Shown here: one piece after another, positions 10,927 through 22,373 of the stretch | Layout: each line of letters starts with the position of its first letter | Numbering within the stretch: the first letter of the stretch is position 1 | NCBI GenBank assembly: GCA_012862575.1 | Contig: BLSF01000017.1 | Location: 62,001 to 126,000, forward strand | Origin: Parietichytrium sp. I65-24A | Lineage: Eukaryota; Sar; Bigyra; Thraustochytrida; Thraustochytriidae | Direction: 5' to 3' | Length of the DNA stretch: 64,000 bases | Notes under the pieces: model-generated | Seen by the model: only the letters and a program-made list of their open reading frames with translations | The model's database searches: none | What the model was told of the DNA's origin: nothing | Made by a program: the position numbers and the translations under genes

Positions 10927-12592
10927 CTTTCTGCTTGCTCCTTCGCGCAGCTTGTTGCTTCTTCCTCTGCAGCCAACGTCTGCGTCTCCGCGCTCTTTCC
11001 TCTGTCTGCCGTGGGCGCCTTTCTTCTTTGCGGGTCTGCTCAATCTCGGTTTGTGCTCTTATTCATCTTATTCTTCATTCATTGACAAGCTGGTGGACCG
11101 GTACTGAGTGCCAGTACGAAGACCGCCATTCTTTCGTCACTCAAGATCACTCAAGCTCTAAGTCTGTAAGTACAGCCACTGTATCGAGCTCCTCAAGCTT
11201 CTCAAGCTTTTAGCTGCTATCTATCGAAACGACCAAATCAGATAGATCAGAAAAGGAAAAGATACTCGAGCACTACTAGTATTCACAACCTTCCGTGCTT
11301 AGGCTTCAGGTTTCAGGTTTCACGACTCTGGATTTCAGAATCAGAATTAGAATAATTAATCAGAAAAATCGAGTCAGACGTTTGGACACTTGAAGATACG
11401 CGCAGATTCGGGGTCCTTGTCTCGGTCGGGTCTTCTGGTTGTTTTGATCGAGCAGAGTTTGAGCAAAGCCTTTGTTGAGCGACAAAAGATTTTGATCCCA
11501 CATCGACTGCGAATGCTTGGGTTCTAAAAGCTTTCAAATCTGCAAGTCGCAAGGTGTTGCTGCAGCGCCGGCTGAGTCAGCCGGAGCCTCTGAGCTCTGA
11601 GAGAGCAAAATCCAACGGCGTTGTCCTGGGTCCGATCATCCTCGAGTTGTCACGGCGCCTGACAAGCACAAAACTGCGCATGGAGATGCTTGGAGTCCGA
11701 CCATCGACTGTCACCGTGTCATGAGAGTTGATTTATCGAGTCAAAAGTGCACAGAAGCCAGATGGCGAGCGTGTTCTTTACCCATCTTTGTAAAGATGGG
11801 TTGATCGGAGCGACCATTGCGGGGCGTTTGCTCAGTTTCCTCGCATGCACTTGCTCACATCAAGGAGCACATGGGCGGAATGACAAGTTGAGCGCCAGCT
11901 AGCGATATTCGTAAATATTGTGTTAAGTATCCTGGTGCCAGACGAGTGTTCGTTTCTGTTCTTTCGATTCTTTGTGAATGATCATTATTGTTCATGTCCT
12001 AGGAACTGTTCATCGATAGGACCTCATAAGTTAAGGTGCACCTCCAGCAGTGCTTCCTTGAGCAATAGTCGCCCACACCCACCGGCTTAAATATTTAAAT
12101 CGCCAACCACGAGATAACCGCTGTAATTCAATTCCACCAGTCCACAACCCGCCCTCTCGCCGAGGAAAACCTCCCCTCACTCCCCTTCCACCACCAGCCA
12201 ACTAACCTCCCACTAATATATTGAATAGCCGTGAATTAATCAGATGCAAAAGGCGCGCGGGAGACCTGCCCCGCAACCCTCGCTGCAACACAACCCCTGC
12301 GACTCGAAATTCCTTCCACTCTCTCTCTCTTTCAAGTTGACTATCTGTGCAAAAACAAACAAACAAACATTGCAAGCAAACAAAGGAACGCGACAGAGCA
12401 GATTTGCCTTTGCAACTGTGAAACGTTGTGCGTGAGAGAGTGATAGTTTGTGTGTGAGAGAGAGAGAGAGAGAAAGACAAAGACAGAGAGAGAGAGCATA
12501 CGGCGCCAAGTGTCCGCGGAGAGAGAGAGAGAGTGTGAGTGTGTGTTTGTTTGTGTGGAAAGTGCGGGTGGAAAAGATCGTGGCAGTGGAAA
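10927..12592. other. Head-to-head region between the GST and CDK genes
   Basis: No gene is seen. It contains a GGTACTGAGTGCCAGTAC motif (about 11097-11117), TATA-like A/T stretches near 12085-12100 and 12215-12225, a CT-rich tract (about 12318-12340), and a long GA-rich tract (12458-12540) in the presumed CDK leader. Confidence 0.5.
12458..12540. repeat. GA-rich tract in the CDK 5' leader
   Basis: Runs of GAGAGA interrupted by AAAGACAAAGAC and CATACGGCG lie 50-135 bp before the CDK start. A similar GA tract precedes the PKG-type kinase gene (21891-21946). It could be a promoter GAGA element or simply leader low complexity. Confidence 0.6.
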
Positions 12593-13564
12593 ATGTCGAT
12601 CATGAACAAGTACGTGAAGGTGGAGAAGCCCGTGGGAGAGGGCACGTACGGAGTGGTGTACAAGGCCAAGCACAAGGAGACAGGAGAGGTTGTGGCTCTG
12701 AAGAAGATCAGGTTGGAGCTGGAGGATGAAGGTGTGCCTAGCACAGCTCTGCGGGAGATTTCGCTGCTCAAGGAGCTGGACCATCCGAACATTGTGCGCT
12801 TGAGAGACGTCGAGCACACGCAGACACCAAGCAGGCTGTACCTCGTCTTTGAGTGGTTGGAACGTGACCTACGCAAGTACATGGACAACCTCGGAGACTC
12901 GATGACCCCGGACTTGATCAGGTCATACATGTCTCAGATGCTGCAAGGGTTAGAGTACTGCCATTCACACGGCATCTTTCATCGCGATTTGAAGCCCCAG
13001 AACTTGCTCATTGATAGAACCGGGACGCTCAAAATTGCTGACTTTGGGCTCGCAAGAGCATTCTCGCTGCCCTTCCGAACCTATACCCACGAGGTGGTCA
13101 CCCTCTGGTACCGAGCTCCAGAGATCATTCTCGGGCAGAGACGATACGGCCTCCCTGTTGATATGTGGTCAGTTGGAACCATCTTTGCAGAAATGGTCAA
13201 CTGCCGGCCACTGTGGCCTGGCGAATGTGAGATCGACCAGCTTTTCCGCATTTTTAGGTAAGTACATCATCCAGCTGGAGGTGAAAGTTGCATGTTCTCA
13301 CGACAACTGACATATTGATTGGGTTTTTATTTAAAAAACTACAGGAGCCTTGGTACACCAAATGACCGCATCTGGCCCGGCGTCTCAGCCCTTCCAGACT
13401 TTCAGACCGTGTTTCCAAGCTGGCAGCCTCAGTCACTAGAGAAGGACGTCCCGAAGCTTGACCCTGTTGGAATCGAGCTCCTTAGTGAAATGCTCAAGTA
13501 CGACCCTTGCACAAGAATCTCTGCTCGTGTCGCTCTTCGACACGAGTACTTTAAGGATATGTAA
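12593..13564 (+). CDS. CDKA: Cyclin-dependent kinase, CDK1/CDKA-like with PSTALRE helix, two exons
   Basis: This is a core cell-cycle Ser/Thr kinase that would bind a cyclin. Exon 1 is 12593-13257, an 87-nt intron follows (13258-13344, GTAAGT...ACAG), and exon 2 is 13345-13564, giving 294 aa. Visible features are the GEGTYG loop (15-20) with the inhibitory T18/Y19 pair, lysine K37, a PSTALRE cyclin-binding helix (49-55), HRDLKPQN, the DFG motif, the T-loop [15 protein letters not shown] with the activating threonine, and [13 protein letters not shown] across the splice. PSTALRE differs from PSTAIRE at one residue. It is known in some algal CDKs, such as Ostreococcus CDKB and a diatom CDKA, so CDKA versus CDKB is not settled. 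A second ATG lies nine bases downstream. It is convergent with the fucosyltransferase-like gene. Confidence 0.93.
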
Positions 13565-13920
13565 ATCGCCTCTATGTGAGGAAATCTCCGCTACCAAATT
13601 TACTCTATGCTTGCCTTGCACTTGCACTGGGACTTGTTTGTACAACCAATTATATTTTGCTTCCTTGAAAGACCCGCTTTCCTTTCTTTTCTTCGTCCGT
13701 TTTTCTCCAACTGGCTCAAAAACTGGCGCTCTGGGTTCTCTGCTGCGGGATGCATGTCTTGGCAAAGAACTTGGCGCAAAGTTGGCGATCTTGCAAAGTG
13801 ACTTGACAAGGTGAATTGTTTTACTTCATAGTGTACGTCTCGGAATATGTATCGCGCGTGATCGCGTAATTCAAAAAGAGGAAAACCTCTTCTGCGCTGG
13901 GCATCAAAGGAGTTATAGCT
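13565..13920. other. Tail-to-tail gap
   Basis: 356 bp between the stop codons of the CDK and fucosyltransferase-like genes. It is expected to hold both 3' UTRs. I see no other feature. Confidence 0.5.
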
Positions 13921-15411
13921 TCAGTGGCCGTTCCCTTCCATAACATTCAAAATTTGCGAGGCATAAATGACAGGATCCAATATGCTTCCTGATACGCTCC
14001 GAACAAGCGGCTCATTGAGCATGTTGGCATATGCGACTGGATCTCTGTCTATCCTCTCGATCTCGCTCAAACAGAATTGAAATTGGCGTTCCAAGCCAGC
14101 ATCCTTCATGACAAGTTCCTCGACTTTATCCAAAACCTTGTCTTTCTCTCCAACGATCGCTTCCGCAGTCTTGAATGCACGAGAGAAAGAAATTTTGGCT
14201 GTAGAGACGTTGCACCAAATAAAAGCCTTTGGATTCAAGAATTGGTCAACATCAGGTGCGCCCCAGTAAACGGGAATCGAACCTGCTAATTTTACATTTG
14301 CAATCTTCTCTGTAATGTACCCAGCAACCTGCGAATTCTCAAATGCCAGCCCGAATTTAAAGTTCGAAAATGCCTGTACTGCTTCTTCAAACATATTTGC
14401 TTGAACCAAGTTGCTTGCTGCTTTGAGTCGGAACGAAGGTTTCAATCGCCTAGCTGTGCGCGGTTGGCAGTTCCCGATGGCATCTGGAACGCGAGCAGGT
14501 GACATGCGACTGAACTTTTCGTAAATAGCATTGAACACAAAGGTTCGCAGTGCCCCGGACTCCACGCGCGCACTGCAGTAGCTCGCCAGGAAACCAAGAA
14601 AGCCTGGCGGCTCCACGTGAGCTGCTTGAGCCATCGCACGATGTCGCGACTCCGTGAGGTGCCGCGTGGGCACACTCCGATAAGCAAAGCTAACGTAAAG
14701 GTAGGGCACAAACATCGCAACAACGTTTTGCGGCAAGCGAGTTGGATCTGTTTTGCAGTCTATGGCCAGGTCAACACCTTTTGCAGGGCTCGTAAGCCAA
14801 GGCTCCATGTGGTATCTCACGAGGAAAGGCGGGAAAGCGCGACCTGTGCTGCTTTTGGTCACGCGGCTAAATTTGCTCTTTGGGAATATGACTTGGCCGA
14901 ATTTTCTCTCTTGCCGAATTTGGCCGAGGTCCAACCCCGGCCGTCTGTGGCTTTCCCCGCCTTGTCCCACTTGTGTGTTACCCAGCTGGACCTCAACCAT
15001 TTCGGCTTCTCGCTGCAGCTTCCGCTTCACCATCTCAGTGGTCCCCCTCTCGCAGAACACAATATCCATTTCCTGCTCATCGCCATCCGCCAAAAGTTCG
15101 TGAAAGTTTGCAATACGACCGCTTAATTTGGCTATCTCTTCTCCCACCTCTTTCGCAAACAGCGCAAGATTATCACCAGGACAGAACCCAATCGCCAGTG
15201 GACGTTGTGACCGGTACGAGATGGATGGCTGCAAGCTTTCGAAGACCAAGCCGGAGTCCCGCGTTCCCTCACCCGGCCCCGTGAGACCCGTGAGCTGCGG
15301 AAGTTGCTTCATCATGCGAGAGTTTGTTGCCCATAGTAGCCAGAGATTCACCACGAGTCCTGCGCCGAGCACCGACAGAAGCACAGGTCGCGCACGGTGC
15401 CGGCGCATCAT
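13921..15411 (-). CDS. GT10 fucosyltransferase-like type II membrane protein (496 aa)
   Basis: It looks like a Golgi glycosyltransferase of family GT10 (alpha-1,3/1,4-fucosyltransferases), which would move fucose from GDP-fucose to a glycan. The architecture is type II: a short basic cytosolic tail (MMRRHRARP), a membrane anchor at about 11-28, a stem, then the luminal catalytic region. The family signature is clear at 353-389: FGLAFENSQVAGYITEK followed by KLAGSIPVYWGAPDVDQF. This matches the FENS...Y.TEK...G..PV..G pattern that binds GDP-fucose. The N-terminal half (about 70-340) is long and poorly recognisable. The start is an ATG pair; I use the first. Acceptor and linkage cannot be inferred. 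It is convergent with the CDK gene. Confidence 0.85.
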   Translation of the reverse strand: MMRRHRARPVLLSVLGAGLVVNLWLLWATNSRMMKQLPQLTGLTGPGEGTRDSGLVFESLQPSISYRSQRPLAIGFCPGDNLALFAKEVGEEIAKLSGRIANFHELLADGDEQEMDIVFCERGTTEMVKRKLQREAEMVEVQLGNTQVGQGGESHRRPGLDLGQIRQERKFGQVIFPKSKFSRVTKSSTGRAFPPFLVRYHMEPWLTSPAKGVDLAIDCKTDPTRLPQNVVAMFVPYLYVSFAYRSVPTRHLTESRHRAMAQAAHVEPPGFLGFLASYCSARVESGALRTFVFNAIYEKFSRMSPARVPDAIGNCQPRTARRLKPSFRLKAASNLVQANMFEEAVQAFSNFKFGLAFENSQVAGYITEKIANVKLAGSIPVYWGAPDVDQFLNPKAFIWCNVSTAKISFSRAFKTAEAIVGEKDKVLDKVEELVMKDAGLERQFQFCLSEIERIDRDPVAYANMLNEPLVRSVSGSILDPVIYASQILNVMEGNGH

Positions 15412-18400
15412 GCGCCAAACCTATCGCTCCAGCGTGATCCCTTTCGCTTTCGCCGACGTATAGACTACACCCTCTGCCCACTGCAAGCCTACTTGAGCCA
15501 CGGCGTACTTGTACTCCACGTACTCCACACCGAGAGGATCCGACAGGCCGCTTTTTATGCAAGAATCAAAGAAATATGCCCTCCTTGACGGAACGCTCTG
15601 CACGTTACTCGCTGCGTTGTTGTCAGACCAAACAGACCAACGTTCCTGGACTTGAGAGGACAGGCCCCACACCAAGACCAGTTGAGTTGAGTATCTGAGC
15701 AAGACTTTCGTCTTTACACTAGACGCTAGAGAGCATGAAAAGCGTAAACACTCTTTTCCCGGGAGAAAGCAAGTGGCGATTCCCGCCAGTCGGCAAAACG
15801 TGTTTCACCGGAAGCGTCTCTCGGCGAATTATATCAGAATCCAGCTGTCAATTTGCCGCGGACACCTGGCGCTCACTGCTCTAACATTTGCCAACGAGGC
15901 ATCGCAGCTTAGTCTTTCTATCGTTCTCCATAGCCAGCCCCTACGCCTGCCTTACCAACGCTTGACCTCTACGTACAGCTTCAAGTGATATTAGTCGTTA
16001 GTGACAGCTAACGTAACTGATTTTACAACGTGGGGACTCTTATCATTTGGTAGATGATTGGTAGAGTAAGTGCTCGCACACACCAATGCACCGTTCTATT
16101 GAAACTATAGTCGTTAGAAAGTAGAATGTAGAAAGTAGAAAGTGAAAAGTAAAAAGTAGAAAGAGTGGTCACTGACACTGATGAAAGCCATGCTCGAAAT
16201 CTTTGAGCCCATAATATGTATAAGCTCAGCTGGCCTGCGAGAGCAATGGCCTTGCAAGTTCAAGTAAGCGGCGGCCGTTTGTGAGGAATCTGACTTGAGA
16301 GGCATTCTAAAGTCTTGAAAGCCTCGGTGGGAAGACACAAGTTCACAAGTTCGAGTCGAGAATGCCGAGCGTGAATTCGATCCCCTCTCGCTTGCAACTG
16401 GGAGGGATCTGATAGGAGAGGAATTTTGTCCCTGGAGCTGCGACTCCTCTTGGGCTTCTTCTGTAAGCTTCGCAAATACAGCAGCTGCTGCTTTAGAACA
16501 TATCGTGATCCATTTCGTCCCACCCATCGTAGTTGGTTAAGATACCTCGAGTTGAACCTTGGAAGACCCGCTTCAAGTTAATGAGTACCATCCTGCTCCT
16601 CTCATTCGTAGTCTGTGAACATCTGTGAACCACAAGTTACGTCAAGATACTCGAACCCCAACTGCTGCACGTTGTGCTCATTAACGGGCATGGATTTTGA
16701 ATTAAACCTCTTGATGAGTTACACAGTCAAGTAAGAAAGCAGGAGCCTGCTCAGAAGAGTACGAGTACTCTGGATGTTATTGGAGGTTCACGGCTCGCTG
16801 TTGACCCGGGCTCCTTCTAAAGCTTTTCCTCCAACCAATTCAACCGGTACTCACTGTTGTCAGTTCTGCTGCGTCACTGGGCTTCTCATGTTCACGCACA
16901 TGCCGGATGAGCCTTATCGCTAGTCTAAAGAGGGAGAGCGCGGGACGACTGACAGAAGCCAATCAAGTTGAAGGCAGAAGCGGTAAACTTAAACGTGGTA
17001 AACGTCAGTAATCCACAGTTGCAACACGATGCAACGATGCGGCGAGAAGCTAGAGGATCAAATTCCTTGTCGTGCGATTTGTGCAGCATGCCTAGCATAC
17101 AAAGAATACGCAAGCCACCCATGTCCAGGCTGCTCCAGAGGGAATCGCGGAGAGGAAGGAGGTACTGACAGTGAATACTCAGCACTAATAGTATCGTCCG
17201 CTTCGAGGGTGAAATTTTGAGTACGCTGTTTTTTTTGTAGTGCTACATCTTGCACCAACCATTCAGATCGTCTTTTGCTTCGACCAAAGAGCGCTCAAGG
17301 ACGCAAATGTGCAAGTTGGGGTTGCGACTGTGAAAATCCACTGTCAAATAAGCAGAGCCTGTCGATGTGGCGCAGTGCTCGACCTGAGTCCACCCCTTGC
17401 TTCCCTGCCTCTTACTGTCAACGAATCGCGTCTCGATCAACCATTTGAAATTTGTAAATATACGAAAAGGGTTGCTAGTAGGGTGCTGTGTACTCAGTAC
17501 ATGCGCCGCGCGAGCTCATGGCGCTGGCTGTGAGTACTGACTGTGAGTACAGCAATTGTCTGCTTGTGCGAAGTAAGGGCCGCGACGGCAGGAAGAAGGA
17601 CAGAGGGGAAAACACAGTCCTGGAACTAACTGTAAAACCTATCACCAATCCTTGCTCTGCAAAGAGTTCTATCCTACGATCATCAATTGACTCTTCCTTC
17701 TGTGGGTTGCATTTCCGGTTCCACTCTTTCGGCCCGTCTTTTGACTTTACGTGGCTTTTCTTTTCGCATTGATTTCACAGCTCTTTCACGGATAGATAGA
17801 TAGATAGACAGACAGATGGATAGTAGGTGTGCGACAACAACTGGGAAATGTTCACAAATTGAAACAGGCCTTACGATCTCCGTTCATGGCAGATTCGCTA
17901 ATCTCGGAGGTATTCGGAGGTCGAAGATTACTATCGTGCTTGCGGGAGTACGAGTTTGTTGTGAGGGTAGACAAAGTTTACTTGCGGGTAATCTGGGGGC
18001 CATGAAGAGATCAGCCAGAGTATGCCTTAATGGAGTATTGACTAGCTGTGGGTGGTGGATAGGGTATTCTTTAGAGGCCGCGTACAAGTGAATATGACCA
18101 AGCTCGAGTGCGGGAAAGAATGGATGGAACGAAACGGATGTTGACGGCAATCATCAACCATGTGGTAATCGATCGATTGCGAGCTGCTGCATATTGGCGA
18201 GTCAGGGATACACCGATGTCGCGTATCTGAAGGAGATGGAGACTCGATGGGCTTTCGCGACAGCATGTCACACAACAAATTGCGGGAGGAGCTCTCCGTA
18301 TTGATGCTCTTCGCATGTCGCCGAACACGAGGCGGGCACTGCGTGAGTGGCTTCTCCACGCATCGAGGAAGCGCCCGGCCCGGTCTGGTCTTCGCAAACT

Positions 18401-19739
18401 CGACGCCCAGTTTAGCTTCAGACGTTGTGCTTGAATGAATGGCTCATTGTTGCCGAATTAGATGGGAACAAAGGATGGTATTCACTGAGATGCTGTTTGT
18501 TCATCGTGCGGTGGAGCATCAGTTCCCCTTTAATGTTGCGATCGATCGGTTCAGCTCAATTGCCTCGAGTTGCGAGAGTGTTGTTGACATGAATGACTTG
18601 TCCGACGCTGACTGAAGATGCTTTTGCAGACGCTTTGGCTTTTCTTGTCAGATCCATAATACTGTTGCAAGGGCGCTCTTTAGCGCAATGCAGCGTTGCA
18701 GAGTTTGATTGCTTCATTATTGTCCCGCGAAACGCTGGATTCGTGCACCGTTTTCCTCACTCGAGGTATTTTGCTTCCCAAAACTTGGAGGCTATTTGAA
18801 ACCGACACATGCATTCACTTCAAGAGTAGTTCGGCATCCGGTGAGAAGGATGTATATTTTCCTCCTTCGCGCTGATACTGTGAAGAGAGAAAAGGACATA
18901 CTGCGAAGAGAGAAAAGGACAAAAGCTGCATCGAATGGAGATGGAGATCAATTGGGAGACACGCACAGGCAGTCTTCTCGGTTTCGCTTTGGCACTACTG
19001 ACTGACTGTTTTCGAATTTTGGACAAAAAGCGTGAATAGCATCTTAAAAAAGCCACTCGAGGCTGGCAACTTCACAAATTCCAGACGGCAAGGTTTAGAT
19101 TTTGCGGAGCCCATTTCAATGCTTTGGCGGTACAACGAGCAGACTAAACCGCAACACCATTCCTCGGCTTTCGATCATTCACTGGCGCATACCCGTAAAC
19201 ATCCCTACTCATTGGCTACAGACGTCCTGCTCCTCCTCCGGCCCTCATATCTTCATCTTCCACAGCCCGATAAACCATTTTCAGCTCTTGCTATTGCGCT
19301 TTGACACAACGTTGACTGCAGAGCTCATTTCCAGCAAAACTCAGTTTCGCCATTTTTCAGATCATTCGTCAAGAAACGAGAGAGCCTTTCTGGCATGCGA
19401 GTACAGTACTGCTTGTCTTTCCTCGAATTCATCTTAGCCCGTCCATGAACTCCGAATGAATTCTTCCGAACTCTAAATTCTGTTCATTTCGGACGAATCT
19501 GAGACATCTGAAGCATCTGAAGTCTGAATTCTGAATGGAAGAGAAGGCGTGCTGATGAGGAATTAGCTACAGATGCTATAGGAGAGGCATTCATATGTAT
19601 GCATACAATACGCCTTTCAGCTAAAGAAATTAGATCATTTTTCGAGGGCAAAAGATAGAAGGCGACGTGCATGCCCCAGGCCCAGCGTATCCCTGCAAAG
19701 GAAGAAGCGTAGATACAGAAGGAGCGCAGGACATCCAAG
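15412..19739. other. Long head-to-head noncoding region
   Basis: 4.3 kb between the 5' ends of the fucosyltransferase-like and SPRYD7-like genes. I see no convincing gene. It holds GTAC-rich motifs (near 16764, 16843, 17161, 17483 and 17531), a GATA/GACA tetranucleotide tract (about 17796-17820), a GAAAGTAGAA tract (about 16118-16160), and a TCTGAATTCTGAAT motif preceded by ATCTGAAGC repeats (about 19498-19538). Confidence 0.5.
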
Positions 19740-20916
19740 ATGGGTCAGATTCTGGAGTGCTGGTAAGCTTGTGGACTTTGGGCGCTCAAGACGAACGGCC
19801 TGCTGCCAACCGGAGGGAAAGTATATGCTGAGCTGAGCTGACGATGGTGCGGTGTGTGTGTGTGTGCGTGTTTTGGCTGTGGTTTCGGTATTCGAATGTC
19901 GGCTTCTTGTTCGTGCGCGGGCGGGCGGGTGTTGGCGCCGGACTCGACCAGCCCTCCTCGCGACGAGCCGCCAGTCGCAGTGCAGGAAGCGCGCATTGGT
20001 GAGTCATGGTTAATGAGGGAATGGAGTCGAATGTGCCCAAAGCGCGAGACGCTGGAATCGATGCTAACACCTAGTCTGCCGTGTGTATGCGTGAATGAAA
20101 CTAATTTACTGTTAATCTCTGCTTTTGACTGACGCGAGGGATCACAGACCCAAAAGCCAAGTCGGCGTCAATAACGGTGTCCGCGGATGGGCGAAGTATT
20201 TCAGGAAGTGGCATCGCGATCGTGAATGCTGCGTTGCATCAGGATCAGTGCTATTTCGAGGTGACCATTAAATCGTTGCCGAGCGAAGGAGCAAGTTTTT
20301 GCGTCGGGGTGTGCCATAGGAAACCGGAAGTTGTTCAGAAAGAAGAGTTCGGGGATCTCGAACACAGCTGGGCTTTCAAATCAAACTCTAGTACAGAGAC
20401 ATTCACCGAAGGCGATATCATCGGGTGCATTTTCGACCAGAGCACTGGAAGGCCAGTGCTGAAGCTACGCAAAAATAACGTGGAGTTGCCTCCCGGCAAC
20501 GAGGTGAAGGGTTTCAAAGGGGTCGTTCACCCTGGCATTGGTAAGTCTCCGAGGCAGCTGTCCCACATATTATCGCCCCGTACTTTTAAAATTTGTTTGG
20601 TCCTGACCAGTTCGTTGTTCGCGCCCTTCCAACCTAGCAATTTCTGGAGGCTGCGAGTTAGAGGGTAAGTGGAGCTGCTATGAGCAGTGTTGCCTTATGC
20701 ATCATGTAGCTGTCCCGATGCTCACAAATGTTCTCTATTTTGTTTCTGTCTTGGCATCCTGCCAAACATCGCAACTCTGTTTTGCGTTGGCAACTCTTCT
20801 CTTCATAAAATTCGCACTCTCTCCCCCTAGTGAATTTTTCAATTGAGGAGTCTGGCTTCAAGTACACGCCACCTCCGGGGTTCCAGGGCCTCATTCCGTC
20901 TCGCTCTTTGGTCTAA
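19740..20916 (+). CDS. SPRYD7: SPRYD7-like SPRY-domain protein, five exons including a 27-nt microexon
   Basis: Exons assembled from splice signals and homology are 19740-19762, 19952-19998, 20148-20540, 20638-20664 and 20831-20916. The CDS is 576 nt and 191 aa, against 196 aa for human SPRYD7. All four introns begin GT(A/G)AG and end AG. The protein starts MGQILECC, a possible lipid anchor (N-terminal glycine plus paired cysteines). It contains ISGSGIAIVNAALHQ, which parallels ICGTGG...APLHQ of SPRYD7, then YFEVTIKSL, the SPRY core, and ends near FKYTPPPGFQGLIP, parallel to YHTPPPGFEKIL. The microexon adds ISGGCELE, and the next exon continues VNFSIEES. Exons 3-5 are secure. The first two rest on frame and length agreement. 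Cellular function is not known; SPRY domains bind proteins. Confidence 0.82.
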
Positions 20917-21890
20917 TAGCTGATCATCCCCATCCAAGAACATCAAACGGGGTTTCGCCAGGAGAGCCGTTGTGCGAAAAGGCCTCAGAGGCTCCAGAGT
21001 CTTCTCTCTACCATTCCCCCGTTTCGCCATCCAATTCTCCTCTCTGAACTTTTGCGGACTCTAGCCACGAGGCAAACTTGCAAAAAAAAGGCGATGCCTG
21101 AAGGCATCCGACCCAATATATTTAGCTCGACACTGAATGAAAACCCCAAATTCTCAACTCTGTTCCAATCCCTCACTCTTTGCATCGCGGGCGGTGCACG
21201 CGGTGACCGAAAGCTACCTTTATTGACTGTGAATCTTGTAAAAGTAGTTTTAGAGCATTTCGCCATCCTACCAGTTTCTATAATTGGCTCCTACTCCAAA
21301 GGACCGTTGAGAAAAGTTGTTCACTTGCCAATTTTAATAGTCGAAATCGAACTAATTTACAGTGTTAATTTTAATCCTCTGACGGTGAATGTTTACCATT
21401 ATAAAAACCAAACTTCCCCATTCAAAAGCTGAGTTGTTGTGACTTGCGAATAAGATAAACAACGAGAATATTAATGTAACAGGCCCTTCACCGCGGCGGT
21501 AATGAATGAAACACGTGCACTATACATGTCAGCAGGGAAGGAGACAATGTGAGGTTGACACTCCTTTCAAAGGAAGAGCGAAAGAGCGGAAGAGAGAAAG
21601 GCGATGGCCGCGAGCGCCTGAGACAATCCCGCGTTTCAACTGCCGATGGAAGTGCTCCAGCGATCGATTGATTCGCAGTTCAGGAGAAACAACTTGCCTC
21701 GACTGTGAGTGAGTTCATTCACCGCCAATCAAACAAGCACGGCAGAGAAAGCCGTCGAAAATAATGATTATAATAGAACATTTCGAAACAGCTAACCAGA
21801 CACTCTGAACTGACAGTGAATTCATTTCGGAAGCGCTTTTTAATGCACATTGACTTTGTTATTGAGCTTTCAGCGCGGACGATTGGAAGC

Positions 21891-21946
21891 AGAGAAAGAG
21901 AAAGAGAAAGAGAGAGAGAGAGAGAGAAAGAGAGGGAGAGAGAGCG
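21891..21946. repeat. GA-rich tract upstream of the PKG-type kinase
   Basis: Near-pure purine run of GAGAAA and GAGA units on the plus strand, about 430 bp before the start codon. Confidence 0.75.
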
Positions 21947-22069
21947 GTTGCGGCTGCGCCCACACAGAGGCAGACTAGCGTAGTGTCGTCCAGCGGAAAC
22001 ATTGCCAACTCGTTACGGCAGAGGTTTTGGAGTTAGTTCACTGTCCATCCCTCTCGCTTTGACTGGCAG

Positions 22070-22105
22070 TGAATGCGAATGTGAATGTGAATGTGAAAGT
22101 GAATG
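22070..22105. repeat. GAATGT hexamer tract
   Basis: Five or six GAATGT/GAATGC/GAAAGT units. It is the reverse complement type of the ATTCAC tracts at 49731-49799 and 50064-50100. Confidence 0.75.
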
Positions 22106-22373
22106 AACGCGTATATGTTGTAGCTCTCTGCTCTCTGTTCTCCGCTCCGTGCGCTCCAAACGATACTCGGGAGTTGACTGACTCGTGCGTTCGATCTGCT
22201 CGGTCCCCAACTCGTCCACGCGCGCTTCCCGCCTATTCTCGGTCTGCCCTCATTCATTCATTCATTCCCTCGCGCGAGCAGGTGAGGAGAGGAGGACACG
22301 GGAGAGCGAGGTAGATAGGTAGACAGATAGGTTCGAGCGCGACAGGAAGGCGGACAACTTCGGTGCGCGAAGA

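Larger units (their letters stand above)
20917..22373. other. Noncoding region upstream of the PKG-type kinase
   Basis: No gene is seen. One open frame near 21052-21432 has A/T-rich codon use and no domain. Notable are a GA-rich tract (21891-21946), a GAATGT hexamer tract (22070-22105) and a CATTCATT tract (22249-22268), all within 500 bp before the kinase start. Confidence 0.5.

Noticed and set aside
11313-11552. Frame containing ETRTPNLRV, resembling a common spurious protein match
   Set aside because: No domain, A/T-rich codons, and this type of string often comes from chance or mis-annotated DNA.
14265-14290. GGGAATCGAACC, like a minus-strand tRNA T-loop
   Set aside because: It lies inside the conserved fucosyltransferase motif (GSIPVYWGAPDV) and is explained by coding.
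21052-21432. 126-codon open frame before the PKG-type gene
   Set aside because: A/T-rich codon use unlike the neighbours, no domain, and no good start context.
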